DNA from: Hygrophila difformis
Taxonomy: Eukaryota; Streptophyta; Magnoliopsida; Lamiales; Acanthaceae
Direction: 5' to 3'
Assembly: GCA_030278955.1 (NCBI GenBank)
Contig: JAOANR010000004.1
Coordinates: 16,926,526 to 16,990,525 of the forward strand
DNA: 64,000 nt
The notes beneath the pieces are model-generated. The model had not been told where the DNA came from and did no database searches. It saw only the letters and a list, made by a program, of their open reading frames with translations. Below are positions 1-13,158 of this stretch, one piece after another. A program made the position numbers and the translations under genes. The stretch's first letter is position 1, and every line of letters starts with the position of its first letter.

Positions 1-3000
1 TACTATCTGGGGGGCGAGGCCGACGACTGGTGGCAGGCTACCCAGGGGAAGCTGGCAGAGGATGATGAGCCTTACTCGTGGAACGAGTTCATGGAGTTAC
101 TCCGGGAGTGCTTCTACCCGATGAGTACTAAGGCAGCACTGTACGAGGAGTTCTCATCCCTGAAGCAAGGAGATAAATCTGTTCAAGAATACTATGCACG
201 GTTTAAGGAGTTGGTGAGATTTGCGCCCAGGATGGTACCTACGGACGGGGAGAAGGCGCAAAAGTTCGAAATGGGGTTGAACTTGTCGATTCGGGAGGTG
301 ATCACTGGAGTTAACTACCCGGACTTGCAATCTGTCTACGATCGGGCAGTAGCAGTAGCACGAGTGCAACAGCTAAAGAGGAAGGCTGTTGGGGAATCTA
401 GCCGAGGGACGCAAGGACCAGACAAGAGGAACAGGGATAACAGGACAAGCAACACTACTGGCGGGGACAACTTTCGGCGAGGTCCGAACGGGAATGCTCA
501 GAACAACAACGGTCGAAATGTTAACCAAGGAGGACGAGTGCCGCCGTGCCCAAGGTGTGGCAGGCCGCACCTGGTGAGGAGATGTCCTCAGGTGGGTGAG
601 TGCTTCCGGTGCGGCCGAATTGGCCATCGGAGGGAGGAATGTCGAACCCGACTCGAGAACATCACAAAGAGAGAAGATTTGGTCATTGGACCTAACGAGC
701 CGTTCAACCAGGGAGGTAGAAACAGCAACAATCAAGGATATCGGCCTCCTCCGAATCCGAACCAACGCCCTCCGAACCAGCAGCAAAACGCAAATCCAAA
801 TCAAAACCAGCCCGCCAATCAAGGGAGGCCGATGGGGAGGTTGAACGTGATCAACCAGGCTGACATACCCGCGCAGGGTGACGTGATGGCAGGTACTTTC
901 CATGTCCTAAGTACTCCACTTAGAGTCTTATTTGATTCCGGAGCCAGTTGTTCGATTGTATCTTCGAGAGTCGTAACTGAACTAGATCTACCTAAGTGCG
1001 AGATGATTAGCTTAGGCATCCAACTGCCATCTGGAGAAGTAATAGCATGCTCTAAACGCTACAATGGAATACCTGTAGTAATAAAGAACGTAGAGTTTTT
1101 CGCAAACTTAGTAGAGTTCAACGTCAGAGACTTTGACGTCATACTAGGAATGGATTGGCTAACCCGGTATAAGGCCGTGATCGAGTGCCAAAAGCAAAAG
1201 ATCACGCTGTCGAAAAGTAGGGGAAAAAGAGTCATCTTCTACTCTCAACCCCCTAAGAAATCTAACAAGATAGTCAACGTCCTAGAGTTATGTAGCCTAA
1301 TGCGTAAGGGCCACGCGTTATACGCATGCTACGTTCATAACCTCGAGGCTGAAGGAGTAAAGATAGACAACATCCCGGTGGTAAGAGAGTACCCGGATGT
1401 GTTCCCGGAAGACGTTCCCGGCATGCCTCCTGAGAGGGATCTCGAGTTCACCATAGATCTCATCCCGGGAACGGAACCTGTCTCAAAGGCTCCTTACCGC
1501 ATGGCACCACCGGAGATGAAGGAGCTAAAGGAACAACTCGAAGAATTGCTGGAAAAGGGATATATCAGACCGAGTACGTCTCCATGGGGAGCACCGATCT
1601 TGTTCGTCAAGAAGAAGGATGGGAGTTTGCGACTGTGTATCGACTATAGAGGACTTAATCAAGTCACTATCAAGAACAAGTACCCGTTGCCCAGAATCGA
1701 GGATCTGTTCGACCAGCTGAAGGGAGCTACTGTGTTCTTCAAGATCGACCTGCGTTCGGGATATCATCAACTGCGAATCGCTGAGAAGGACATCCCAAAG
1801 ACAGCGTTCAGGACTCGCTATGGACACTACGAATTCACAGTACTGTCATTCGGACTAACGAACGCCCCGGCAATGTTCATGAACCTCATGAACAACGTGT
1901 TCTGGGGGCTATTAGATCAATGCATAGTGGTATTCATAGACGACATCTTGATCTACTCAAGGGACGAGGAAGAACATTCCGAGCACTTACATAAAGTGCT
2001 GAGGATCCTCCGAGAAAATCAACTATATGGGAAGTTGTCCAAATGCGACTTCTGGCTGAGGGAAGTAACATTCCTTGGGCATATCGTATCCGCCAGCGGA
2101 GTGGCGGTAGACCCGACAAAGATCTCGGCAGTAACCGAGTGGGTACCGCCGAAGAGCCCAACGGAGGTAAGAAGTTTTCTCGGACTGGCGGGCTACTACA
2201 GGCGATTTGTCCAGGACTTCTCCAAAATCGCCCGCCCATTGACCCAACTGCTGAAGAAGGGGGTGAAGTACGACTGGACTGGCGAGTGCGAAGCCGCATT
2301 CAGGAGCTGAAGAAACGACTTACCACGGCGCCAATGTTGGCGTTACCATCAGAGAATGGAGACTTCGAGGTGTATAGCGACGCCTCGAGAGAAGGACTGG
2401 GATGCGTACTAATGCAGGATCAAAGAGTCATAGCGTACGCATCACGACAGCTAAAACCACACGAGCAGAACTATCCGACGCACGACCTAGAACTGGCCGC
2501 GGTCGTGTTCGCCCTGAAAATTTGGAGACACTATCTCTATGGGCGGAAGTGTCGGATGTTCACCGACCATAAGAGCCTCAAGTACATATTCACGCAAAGA
2601 GAACTGAACTTGAGGCAGAGGAGATGGTTGGAACTGATCAAAGATTACGACCTGGAAGTCGCGTATCACGAGGGCAAGGCCAACGTCGTGGCCGACGCCT
2701 TGAGTCGGAAGACGCAACACGTCACGAACTCACTGGTGATACCGGCCGAATTGTACAGAGATTTGGCGAAATTAAGCCTGGAACTGGTGCATCCCGGTAC
2801 GGTAACCGAGGTCGTCAACGCGATGGCCGTAAGGCCTACCGTATTCGAAGAGATACGACTCGCCCAATCGAGTGACGAGAAGTTGGAGGAAATAAGGAGG
2901 AGCATTGCCGAAGGAAAGGCAGTGGATTTCAACATTCACGAGGACGGGAGCATCCGCTTCAGGGGAAGGTGGTGTATACCGCGGGAGTCCGCGGATCTGA

Positions 3001-4298
3001 AGAAGAAGGTGATGGAGGAAGGCCATAGCACCCCCTACTCGGTTCACCCCGGAGGGGATAAGCTATACAAGGACTTGAAGAAAAATTATTGGTGGCCGAA
3101 CATGAAGAGAGAGGTGGCGGAGTTCGTGGCAAGGTGTCTTACCTGCCAGAAGATCAAGGCAGTACGGCAAAAACCCTTAGGATTAATGCAACCATTGGAG
3201 ATCCCAAGCTGGAAGTGGGACAGTATCTCCATGGATTTCGTTTCAGGGTTACCGCGTTCGCCAAAGGGGATGAATAAGATCTGAGTGATCGTGGATAGGT
3301 TAACGAAGGCCGCCATCTTCATCCCGATGAAGGACACTTGGACAATGGACCAACTAGCAAGAGCATATGTAGACAATGTGGTACGCCGACACGGGGTGCC
3401 ACATGACATCATCTCGGATAGGGATAGCAGATTCATCTCCCAATTTTGGACCAAGCTGCAAGAAGCTCTGGGGACGCAGATAAAAATGAGTACGGCGTTC
3501 CACCCTATGACGGATGGGCAGACGGAGCGAACAATACAAACGCTGGAGGACATGTTGAGGGCCTGTGTGTTGGAATTCAAGGGAAGTTGGGAGCACCATT
3601 TACCCTTGATCGAGTTCTCCTACAACAACAGTTACCATGCGAGCATCGGCATGGCGCCCTTCGAGGCACTGTATGGACGAAGATGCCGGAGCCCATTGAG
3701 TTGGGAAGAGAACGATCGAATAATGACAGTAGGACCACAACTGGTGGAGGACATGGCTCAGCAAGTTAAGGTCATCCGGGGAAAGATGAGAGCCGCTCAG
3801 GACCGGCAAAAGAGTTTTGCGGACGTGAGACGGCAGGACTTGGAATTCCAAGTCGGTGACAAGGTCATGCTGAAAGTCTCACCGATGAAGGGCGTAATGC
3901 GCTTTGGCAAGCGAGGGAAACTGAGCCCACGTTACATAGGGCCATATGAGATCCTCGAGAGAATGGGGAATCTAGCGTACCGGCTAGCACTGCCGCCTCA
4001 ACTAGCACGCGTCCATAACGTGTTTCACGTCTCCCAACTGAAGAAGTATGTGCCCGACACGTCGCATGTACTCCCACTGGACGTAATCGAATTGGATGAT
4101 GACTTGACCTATGAAGAAACCCCGGTGCAAATACTCGACTACAAGGAAAGGGTGACAAGGAATAAATCTGTAAAGATGGTCAAGGTCCTGTGGTCCAACC
4201 ACGAGACAGAAACGGCGACCTGGGAATTGGAAGCCGACATGAGGCAACGTTACCCTACCCTCTTCCAAGACGACCCGACCACAGTTATGGGGACATAA
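1..4298 (+). pseudogene. Chromovirus gag-pol polyprotein, two lesions
   Basis: Gag is open at the left edge in the same frame as the later start-like ATG at 91. In order it shows a Cys-rich stretch and a CX2CX4HX4C zinc knuckle ([14 protein letters not shown]), protease with FDSGAS, RT with FIDDILIYS, RNase H (YSDAS, then ADALSRK), integrase with HHCC and D,D-E residues (MDFVSG, ISDRDS, QTERTIQTLE), and a chromodomain-like end (ETATWELE). Two lesions break it. A 1-base deletion near 2302 shifts AAF-QELKK out of frame. An in-frame TGA at 3282-3284 replaces what is normally Trp in the integrase motif (MNKI-stop-VIVDRLTK). All else reads through. The usual MPFGLTNAP motif here reads LSFGLTNAP. 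Protein function is lost unless supplied in trans. Confidence 0.93.
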
Positions 4299-4308
4299 CT
4301 GTATTCCT

Positions 4309-4321
4309 AAGGGGGGGAGGA
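4309..4321 (+). other. Polypurine tract
   Basis: The purine run AAGGGGGGGAGGA lies directly before the TG that opens the 3' LTR and 11 bases after the pol stop codon. This is the expected plus-strand primer site. Confidence 0.85.
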
Positions 4322-7061
4322 TGTAACACCCGGGAAAAAACAAATTCAAATTGTTTTGAACTACGTCATGACTTGATCCCTTCACAGGGTACGTAGGCAG
4401 CTTGGAACTAATTTCTAAGTTCAGTCACGAAATAAATCACAAAATAAATCACGAAATAGATCACAAGGACGATAGGAGGAGTTGGAACCAATTTAGACTA
4501 GGCTAATTAGGACACGAAAATGTTGCGAGCGATAAGCCGGACTCGTAACAAGTTTAAGGAAAAGATTCCGAACCGGAGACGACCCAAGGAATCGAGCTAA
4601 CACGTAGAAAACCGATAGGGGAAAGCAAGGAAAGACCCGACAGAACACGCGGACCGCCGAACCGGCCGGTCCGGCCGGCCCGCGCCCTCCGCGCGCCGCC
4701 GCGCGGACGGAGGAGTCGCGACTCCAGGGCAGACCACGCGTGCTCCGCACGGACAAGGGCCTATGTGCGCGTCACCAGCGCGCCAGAGGTGCAGGAGGTG
4801 TAAACTTTCCTTCCATGGTGATTTTCTTGCCAAAAATTCGTCCCCTATCAAGGGGAAGCGGATCAAGGCAATGGGGGAAGGTTATAGAGGCTGTGTGGCC
4901 GCCCCTCCCCCATATTTTTCCAGAAAACAAACCCTAGCCACCTCCAATATTCCTCTCCAAGTCAAAACCTCTCCGAACTCACTTTTCGGCGAGTATTTCG
5001 GCGACGGCAAGGCGAAAGGAACCAAGCCCTGCCCTCTAGACTCTTGGTAAGCTATTGTACAAAGTTTTAATTCGTCCATATATCTTAGAAACTCATATTC
5101 TAACCCTTTTTCCTTACTACGATTTCCCGTCGGAAAACGAACAAAAAGCGATCGGAGAAGTTGGCCGTTCGTCGTGACCCTAGGACGTCCGGAAATCCAA
5201 TCCAGCAACCCTATTCTCTAACTAAGTAAGTTAAAACCTTACTCACAAATTTTCGTGGTTGTTTGTTGTTTAAATCTCGAGATATAGGCTTGTAACAAAA
5301 ATCGGTTTTCAAAAACCCTATTTTCGTCCAATTTCAAAGACTCGCCTAAAACTCGACCTTTGGGAATTCAAACCGAAAACGTTTCAACATAAAAGTTGTT
5401 CCTAACACCTTTATCTATCTTGTGTCCAAATTTCAGCCGTTGACATTAAGTTTTGCTATCCCAAATCACGCCGTAAACTTTCTGTGACGACCCGAACGTT
5501 TTAAAACTATGACAGATTTCCATATTCAACTTGATGCGTGTTTTTCACCCATTTTTCGAATGATTTAACTTGGCATTCTTAAACAAAAGTTGTAGATAAT
5601 TGAGTCTAGATTGTGCATGTAAAATTTCACGGATTTTGGTGTTCATTTGATATGTCAATCTGTCGAAATTTCAGAACTGTTTTAAACCCTATTCGGAACC
5701 CGCGAGTATGCAGTGAGTTGTGGTCGATTTTTGAGTACCAAGAATTCATTATTTCCAAATTCTTAAAATATGAAAGTTGTTCCTTAACGTGTTTTGTAGT
5801 TACTGTAAAAATTTTGCATCGATTGGTTTTGAAATGAATTTTTAATCGGCGTTGCACGAACCTGTGACGGAACCAGTTTTTAAGACAGAAATTATTCTTT
5901 GCAATGAACTTGAATTTCGACTCACTTCGGAACCTTATTTCCACAAACTTAAAACATGAAAATTGTTCGTGTGTGTGTTTTTGAACTACTGTAAAAATTT
6001 CAGAATTTTTGGTGTAAAGACGAATTTTTAATTAAGAAAGGCGTAAACTGCCTCGAATAGGATTTTTCGAACTCGAGAAAACTCGAACTATGAAAACGCG
6101 ATATCGATCATTTGATAACTTTGAAATACGAACTTTCAAAAAATCCCGTTCACTAGGCTGAGCCGATCTTCATACTATCATTATCTTTGAGACTGCCTCG
6201 TTAGTGGTCTCCTTACTATCTGAGATTGCCTCGTTAGTGATCTCGCGCGCTGTATTTGTGGATCGCCTCGTTAGTGGTCCTACTATCTTTTTGGATGGCC
6301 TCGTTAGTGGTCCTACTATCTTTTGAGACTGCCTCGTTAGTGGTCTCCCAATGTTTGGACTGTCTCGTTAGTGGTCCTATGTTGAGATTGCCTCGTTAGT
6401 GATCTCCGGTATGGTGTCCCCTTCTTAGTCTACGGGATAAAATGTAAAAGACTTGTGTGAGTGTTCCATTATGCTTAAATTGTATTTATCATGTCTTTAA
6501 TTATGTATTTAAAATTTATGCATCTTAAATTATGCTTTAAATTACACTTTTAAAATTAAGTCCTTTAATCATGTTTTTCCGCTGCTAATAAATTATGTAT
6601 TTTTAAATTCTCGTACGGTGAGCGAAATCTTTAGTTTAAACACATGTAACCCCTTTTATTTGTTAGTTAGGGATTAACTTACTCAGTATATTTTTATACT
6701 GACAACCGTTGTCATTTTTTTCTTTTACAGAGTATGACGAGTGACGCATACGCATACATTTGGGGGGAATTATTTATGAACATTTTCGCTTTCTGCATCG
6801 TATTACTGTTTACCGGGTCTGTTTAACCCGAGGTTTTGGCCGTGATTACATTTCCGCTGCATTTACCCTATCCTTGCATGATGATTTTTACTATCGTACC
6901 TTGAGTTAAGTATTAATAAATTCCGGATTCATTGATGAATGTTTTAAAACTTTGTATACCCATAAGCCTTGCACCTCCTTAGCGAGCTCGGGAATCCGTG
7001 GCTTGCTAGGGAGATGCGGCGGTGATACCTCGGCCTGGGTTATCAAATCCGGGGTGTTACA
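4322..7061 (+). repeat. 3' LTR of the chromovirus
   Basis: It begins TGTAACACCC right after the polypurine tract and ends GGGGTGTTACA, giving a matching inverted terminus (TGTAACACC/GGTGTTACA). The length is 2740 bp. It contains a GC-rich patch (about 4650-4740), CT-rich 5'UTR-like sequence (about 4900-5220) and a tandem-repeat cluster at 6195-6405. Small ORFs inside it show no recognisable domain. Confidence 0.88.
6195..6405 (+). repeat. Tandem ~33-bp repeats within LTR
   Basis: Seven copies of GCCTCGTTAGTGGTC or a close variant start near 6195, 6228, 6265, 6298, 6331, 6361 and 6390, spaced 29-37 bp. They lie in the 3' half of the LTR. Confidence 0.85.
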
Positions 7062-7227
7062 ATTATTTTCAAATTATATTGTATGGGCTATTTTGAATGA
7101 TTTAAATATTTTAAATACTGCAATACCTAGCCTTGCATCTCTTTAGTAAGCTCGGAGAAACCGTGTCTTTCTAGGGAGATGTGGCGGTGACATCCCGACC
7201 TGGGTGACCAAAAACCGGGGTGTTACA
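7062..7227 (+). repeat. LTR 3'-end fragment of a related family
   Basis: The segment ends ACCGGGGTGTTACA and closely matches the reverse complement of the start of the solo LTR at 14133 (shared stretches such as CCTTGCATCTCTTTAGT and GAGCTCGGAGAAACCGTGTC-like). It is the remaining 3' end of the LTR into which the chromovirus inserted. Confidence 0.75.
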
Positions 7228-9702
7228 GGATCGATCTATATGCAGAGCATGTTACTGATCCAGTTAGAAGAGTGTGGGAATTAACCAAATTTTGGGAGCA
7301 ACTGGGCGCCATAACCTACATCAATTAGGGTGCCTTGTTCAGTTGTGGCACCTCCGACTCAAATATGGGCATATAAGTCTATTTGTTGCGGCTCCACATT
7401 GGCTCAGTTATGGCGCCTCTTTGTGATCAGTTGTGGCGCATCCTTGGCTCAATGGCGCCTCATGTGCTCGGTTTTGGCTTCTCTTTGGCTTAGTTTTGGT
7501 ACCTTCTTTGTTCAGTTACGGCGCCCCTGTTTGTGATTATGTTTCTATTTCTTTTAGTATTAGTTTTGGGACTAATAGTAATGTACTCAAGTGGATGCCT
7601 ATATATATGACCTTCCACACCCATGTAATCACTTTTGGAATAATATTAAACCTTTGCCGTTTGCAAACAAGTTCAAAAGTCACCCGAGAGCATCTTCTTT
7701 GCCATGGACTGATTGTGCTCCCATGCCATTCTTACTCTCAACCTTTATGAAATTTAGCCTTTGGCTAAACTCACCCATTTAAGGTCTTGAACTTACTTGA
7801 ATGGAACTAACATGCATGCATTCGAAGGAGAGATATTGTCTCACATTTAGCGTATTTCCTTATCCAAGTTTGGGTCCCCTTATTTGGTAGATTCTTCCAT
7901 CATCTTCTTCATCTTCTGTTCTTTTAAGTTTTAATATTGTTTCTAAAGTTAAAGATCTATGTTATTATTCATTGAGTAACTTTAACTGAACTTTTTATCA
8001 CAGTTATACATAGTGAAATGATATATTGGATTCATCTAATCGTGTATTTTAGAATATCAATTTTTTATAATTTTACTTATATACAATTTGAATATTAATG
8101 GTTAAAAATATGTCTTCGATTGCGTGAAATATAGAAGTGAGGCACATATTAAAAACAAAGGAGTAGATTTACGAAGATTGCTGAATTGATACTCAAAATC
8201 AAGGTTGTTAAGATCGGGATACTATATAGGATCGTTTTTATCTTTACAAGACGGAATTGTATGATCGAATTGGGATCCTAAGATCCTATGAAATTGTAAA
8301 AAATAAAAATAAAATGTATATATACATATTATCATTTCATTGATACCTATTAAAAGCAATTTGATACTTGTTTAAAGTTTATATATGTCATCACAAATCA
8401 TCATGTACTAAGCTCACATAAAAGCAATTTGATACTTGATACCAGTTAAAAGATCATTAGGAGAACGATACCTGATCAATGGGAGCATCATTTTATTTGT
8501 AATACATGTTCAAGTTCCAACATTCATGTATGATTGGGCTCAAACTCAAAGATAAACAATAAACTCAACAAATTGAAGCAAGTTCCACTAAGAACCTGCA
8601 GTTTTCATTCAGCTATCCCAAATACATACCAAAAGTTCAAAACAAATTGAACACCCACATTTTTTAAACTAAGTCACACATAGACATAGCGTCAATCTCA
8701 AGTCTCAATAAAATAAACACACAAACATAACCATATTAGTCACTAAACACATTACACAAACACAACATGACAATTCATATGTCAAATGATACATCAACAT
8801 TATTTTCATCTTCCAAATCAATATCTAAATCTTCTCCCAAACCTCCTCCACCTACAAAGAAGATTCAGAAAAAAAAAAAACACAAAAAAAAAAACACAAA
8901 AAAAACACAAAAAAAATAAAATAAAATAAAAAACACAAAAATTGTACTCAAATTTCATTTGCTAAATGAAACAATATTCACAGTCAAAATCACTAAGTTA
9001 CCATTCAAAGTGTTGAATGTATATTTTTAACACTAGCTAATTAATATATTTAAAATTTTTATTTAATGTTTTAGTGACAATTCAACATGAGCATCAATTC
9101 AATACTCACCGGTCACAATTCAACACATGAATGTGCACAGAATCAACGTAATAATAGGTTTTGTATTTAAAGGACTCAAAATATTCTTGTATGAAAGATC
9201 TTCCAGAAGTCTGGCCGAAGAAATTGCTCCAACCACCATCATCAATGGCCTCTCGTACAGCTCCACCACCAACCGCTCCATGGACCTCAAAACAAATTGA
9301 TCCACACCATCCATCTCCTACAATCCTACTTAATGAACGGTTCCGATCCATCTGGCTCTGTTACACCTCTTCCCACGGGGCCTACAGTTATCCTCTGTTG
9401 TCTGTCTGACTGTCTCTCGGATTCTTCGACGCACGTTAAAGGAGTTGCGCTTGTGATCCTATATTCCTATGGTCAAATTCACCCAATTTGAGGGCTGATA
9501 AAGGGTAATCAATGGAATTTGTGCCCCCCCAATAACTTGCGTAACGCGTTTTTTTCAGTTCCCAACGACCCACCACCTACAATTACTTGCCCTCTTGCAC
9601 TTTTCTGTGCGGCAGGCATTTGCGGGATCAGGAGCCCATTCCCAGTTTATAAACGGGGGAGTAAGCCGAGGAAAGGATTGGGCGATTCAGTGGCGAACAG
9701 GA
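7228..9702. other. Spacer and 5' flank of the esterase gene
   Basis: No coding domain is recognised. About 7330-7530 holds imperfect repeats around CAGTTGTGGCGCC. About 7950-8170 resembles the internal part of the Stowaway-type MITEs seen elsewhere here (TTATCACAGTTATA, GGATTCATCTAATCG) but lacks clean termini. 8869-8940 is an A-rich simple repeat. The last several hundred bases are presumably promoter and 5'UTR of the esterase gene; no convincing TATA box was assigned. Confidence 0.5.
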
Positions 9703-12282
9703 ATGGTGGGACCGGAACGGCCATTGTTCGTGTTGTTTGGATCGTCTATTGTGCAGCTGAGTTTCAGCAATGGCGGTTGGGGCGCAATTCTTTCGGATGT
9801 CTACGCCCGCAAAGTATGCCCTTCGAATTCCTCTTGCCCAACTATTGTTTTGTGTTTTTAATTCAAACGTGCTCGGGTCGTCCCATTTCGTAATTGGCCC
9901 TTTTGTTTTTTCACTTTAATCTGGGCAATCTGGTGTTTAAATTGTTCTGAAATTAGGATTTCTGTGCCGATTGTAATCGATTGAGGCCTTGAGGGTTTAT
10001 GTTGGACTCTGGGAATGTGCTCTAGTCAGTGGGAAGGGGCAATTAAGTTTGGGGTACTGAATTTTCAAATTCACCTAAGCATTCCATCAAAATGCTGGAA
10101 TGCTTGATTTTCGTTGTTTATTTCATATGTTGTTGCTAGTGTTTGTGGATGGCGAGGGATACACTGTTATTTCCCCTTTGTTACAGCTTGTTGGCATGTG
10201 CTTTTTAAGCTTAGTTTGTGTGTCCAATGCCTAATGCACTATTCCATTCCTGCCTTGCGATTGGGATTTATTGTGTTGCTTTCTATTTTATTCAATCAGC
10301 CGGTGGGTTCTATGTGATTTATTCGTCTAATTTTTCCTCACATACCAAATATTATGTGCTCTCATCGCCTGTTGTGAATGATGTTTCTCTTCTGTTAGAT
10401 GTTTCTTGTCGTCCTCATGCTATCTGGAACATGTTTCTGTGCTCTACGCCTCTACCTGTCTTCCTCATTCATCACATTATGGACAGACTTTCCTATAGTT
10501 AATCTAATAAGTCTGCATACGGCCTTGTATTTTTTCTCCTCTGACGCTTGGTCTAGGCTGATATAATTACGCGAGGTTATTATGGCTGGAATTCAAGGCG
10601 AGCTGTCCAAATCCTTGATAAAGTTTTCCCAAAGGTATGTCACAGCTGCTAGTAGAATCAACTTCTTAGTATGTTGAAATTTTTTAATAAATGCCCCTCT
10701 AATAGTGTACAGATTTTGCATCAAATTATGATTTTCTTTTGAAATTATGCATACCTAAGTTTGAGCACATGCTTGGAGGGCTTGCTATATGGAATAGTTA
10801 CTTTTTCCTTTTTTGATCCAGAATCCATTATTCGGACCTCCAAAGATCTTTATTAGAACAAGCCTGTGAAATAATTTTTGAGCATTGTGATTCCAATATC
10901 ATGAATTCTTCACTAGTTGGATGACACATTTGACATCATATATCTTGATGTTATATATTACTAATTTTTTGTTTCAGGATGCTGCTATCCAGCCTTCCTT
11001 GATTATCGTCTATTTTGGTGGCAATGATTCGATGGGGGCTCACTCATCTGGTTTAGGTCCTCATGTACCGCTTCCTGAGTATATTGAAAACATGAAAAAG
11101 ATCGCAATCCATCTCAAGGTATATGATATTACCTGCTGTGGAATGGTCGTTTATTTAGTTAAACAGAAATTGCATTGGATTTGTGATCTTATGGTTTAAA
11201 GATAAATATCGGTTTATATTGTTAATAAGTATGACAACTATAATAGCATGACTTTGAGCTATGCACGAAGTTTCCAATATCCAATGTGTCTCTTTTCTCT
11301 TAGTAATTCCCCAATATTGTTGGTGTAAGTGTAACTGTCAATTTACCAGCTTATATATGATGAAATCATGCATTGGGTTATTTGTGGCTTTAATGTGTAT
11401 CAAGGCAGATCTACTTGTATACATATATGGTTATCAAGTGAAATATGCCAGATGGGAATTGCAATAATGGCTTTATGAAATACAAGAATATCATTTATAC
11501 CTTGTTCTTCATTGTGCTGCTCCTTTATTTTCTGCCGCCATGTATGAAGTTTGTTAATTCCCTGAAGTGCATTCAATTTCTAGAGCCTTTCAGACAAAAC
11601 CCGCATAATATTTCTCAGTACTCCTCCTGTTGACGAGGTCAAACTTCAGAAAAACACGAGGTATGATAGCATGGCAACAGTTATAGCTTAATTCTGTTAC
11701 CTTTATATGCGTAAAACACTACTTTGGGTTGCTTCTTATACTCTGTTGTTTTTTCCACCCATGCAACAGTTCATATTTTAGTGAGCTAGTCAGAACAAAT
11801 GAGCTATGCCGAATATATTCAGAGGCTTGTTTAGATTTGTGCCGTGAACTGGATGTTAAAGCAATCGACCTGTGGACTGCCATTCAGAAACGTGAAGATT
11901 GGTTGAACACTTGCTTTACGTGAGTTCAATCAATCTCCACATCTTTCTCTGCATTCTTTGTGATTCAATTAACTTAAAGACTTAAAACAACAATTTCATC
12001 ATGTCCACAGCATATAAACTCTCTTCTTTTTGGCATTTTCTTGTCTTACGAGGTTAATTTTGGAACAGCGATGGTATCCATTTGGCAGAGGAGGGGAGTA
12101 AGGTAGTCGTAGAGGAAATACTGAAGGTGCTCAAGGAAGCTGATTGGGAGCCTAAGCTACACTGGAAATCCATGCCCACCGAATTCTCTGAGGACTCACC
12201 TTATGATCTTGTCGCCTCGGATGGAAAAACAACCATAAATCCCTCGGAATGGACTTTCCATAGAGAAATTCAATGGGACTGA
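9703..12282 (+). CDS. GDSL-type esterase, CPRD49/isoamyl-acetate-hydrolysing group
   Basis: Six exons with GT-AG borders and consistent phase: 9703-9813, 10557-10634, 10978-11118, 11584-11660, 11770-11919, 12069-12282. They total 771 nt, or 256 residues plus TGA. The start ATG at 9703 gives MVGPERPLFVLFGSSIVQ, matching the compact SGNH hydrolases of plants (CPRD49, IAH1-like). Block I reads FGSSIVQ with the nucleophile Ser in place of textbook GDSL. The oxyanion-hole Asn is in YFGGNDSMG (exon 3) and the catalytic Asp-His pair is in DGIHL (exon 6). The length is normal for the group and no lesion is seen. It probably hydrolyses small acyl esters; the substrate cannot be read from sequence. No clear signal peptide, so probably cytosolic. 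Confidence 0.9.
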
Positions 12283-12954
12283 TTGTGTAAGCAGTATGTT
12301 GGCAGACTAGAACTATTGTATTATTATTTACTGATTCTATATCGACCCCAGTGATGAATATTATGTTGAAATTTAGCTGTGGTGTAAAAACCTGGAATTC
12401 ATCTTATTCAAATTTTACTTGCCATTAGGTTGCTGAATGTAGCATTTTGACAGTTTTGATTTGGAATTTGGATTGAAGGAATAATTAGGGGACTGATTGG
12501 CTAATCCATGGGTTGTTAATTTCTCTTACAATCCTACCTCATGTCTTGTAGTATATACAAACATATTTATAATAAAATAAATAAATAAAAACCAACTTAT
12601 TTATAATACATAAATAAATAAACTAATATACTACTCCTAAATTATCCAACCCAATATTGTCATGTTTAAAGTGTTGTTCGCCCTAAAGGTTACCCAATCA
12701 TTTTAGGAAGAATAATAATTTTCAGGGATTCCAGCTCTCAGATCATGAAATGTATTGGTTCCGTATCATGAAATGATCATCATTATTCCCCAGACCATCA
12801 AGATCAAATAAAATCAAAGTTTGAAAATCCCCATCTTCAAAGCTCTACAACAATCAATTACGGTAGATGTTGCGGTTGGTCAATTTCATGATCAAACGGT
12901 TGAAATGATTTGAAGGGTTAGTTTTGTAATTTTACTTGTTAGGTATTTAATTTG
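12283..12954. other. 3' flank of the esterase gene
   Basis: Presumed 3'UTR followed by AT-rich spacer (TAAATAAATA-type runs near 12570-12620). No gene or repeat boundary is recognised. Confidence 0.5.
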
Positions 12955-12978
12955 TTGAATTCGCAACATAGGGTATAC

Positions 12979-13158
12979 AATTCAACGACATGACATACAC
13001 AACTCAGCGATGGAACCAATACAATTCAGCGACATGGGATATGCAATTCAGCGACATTATTATATTCATCTCAGCGACGTTTGAAGTTAGAGCCGATGTT
13101 CATCGCGATTTTAAACATTTCTTAGCGACGTGCCTTCTCACAATTAAGTGACATGGCC
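12979..13158 (+). repeat. Degenerate ~22-24-bp minisatellite, left cluster
   Basis: Copies of TTCAGCGACATG or variants start near 12980, 13002, 13024, 13046 and 13069 (spacing 21-24 bp), then become irregular. The approximate unit is TTCAGCGACATGNNATATG. The same motif continues at 13630-14132, 17399-17510, 18751-19017 and 20266-20528. Confidence 0.8.

Larger units (their letters stand above)
1..7061 (+). mobile_element. Ty3/gypsy chromovirus (Tekay/Del-like), 3' part
   Basis: The window opens inside gag and runs through protease, reverse transcriptase, RNase H, integrase and a C-terminal chromodomain to a polypurine tract and a complete 3' LTR. The order PR-RT-RH-IN is that of Ty3/gypsy. 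The chromodomain and the 2.7-kb LTR suggest the Tekay/Del chromovirus clade, an inference from family knowledge. The 5' LTR and PBS lie left of the window. The element sits inside another LTR, whose end is at 7062-7227. The 3' target duplication would be ATTAT (7062-7066) but cannot be confirmed without the left flank. Confidence 0.92.

Noticed and set aside
4493..5208. Small ORFs in the chromovirus LTR
   Set aside because: They lie in U3/R/U5 and its GC-rich patch on several frames; no domain.
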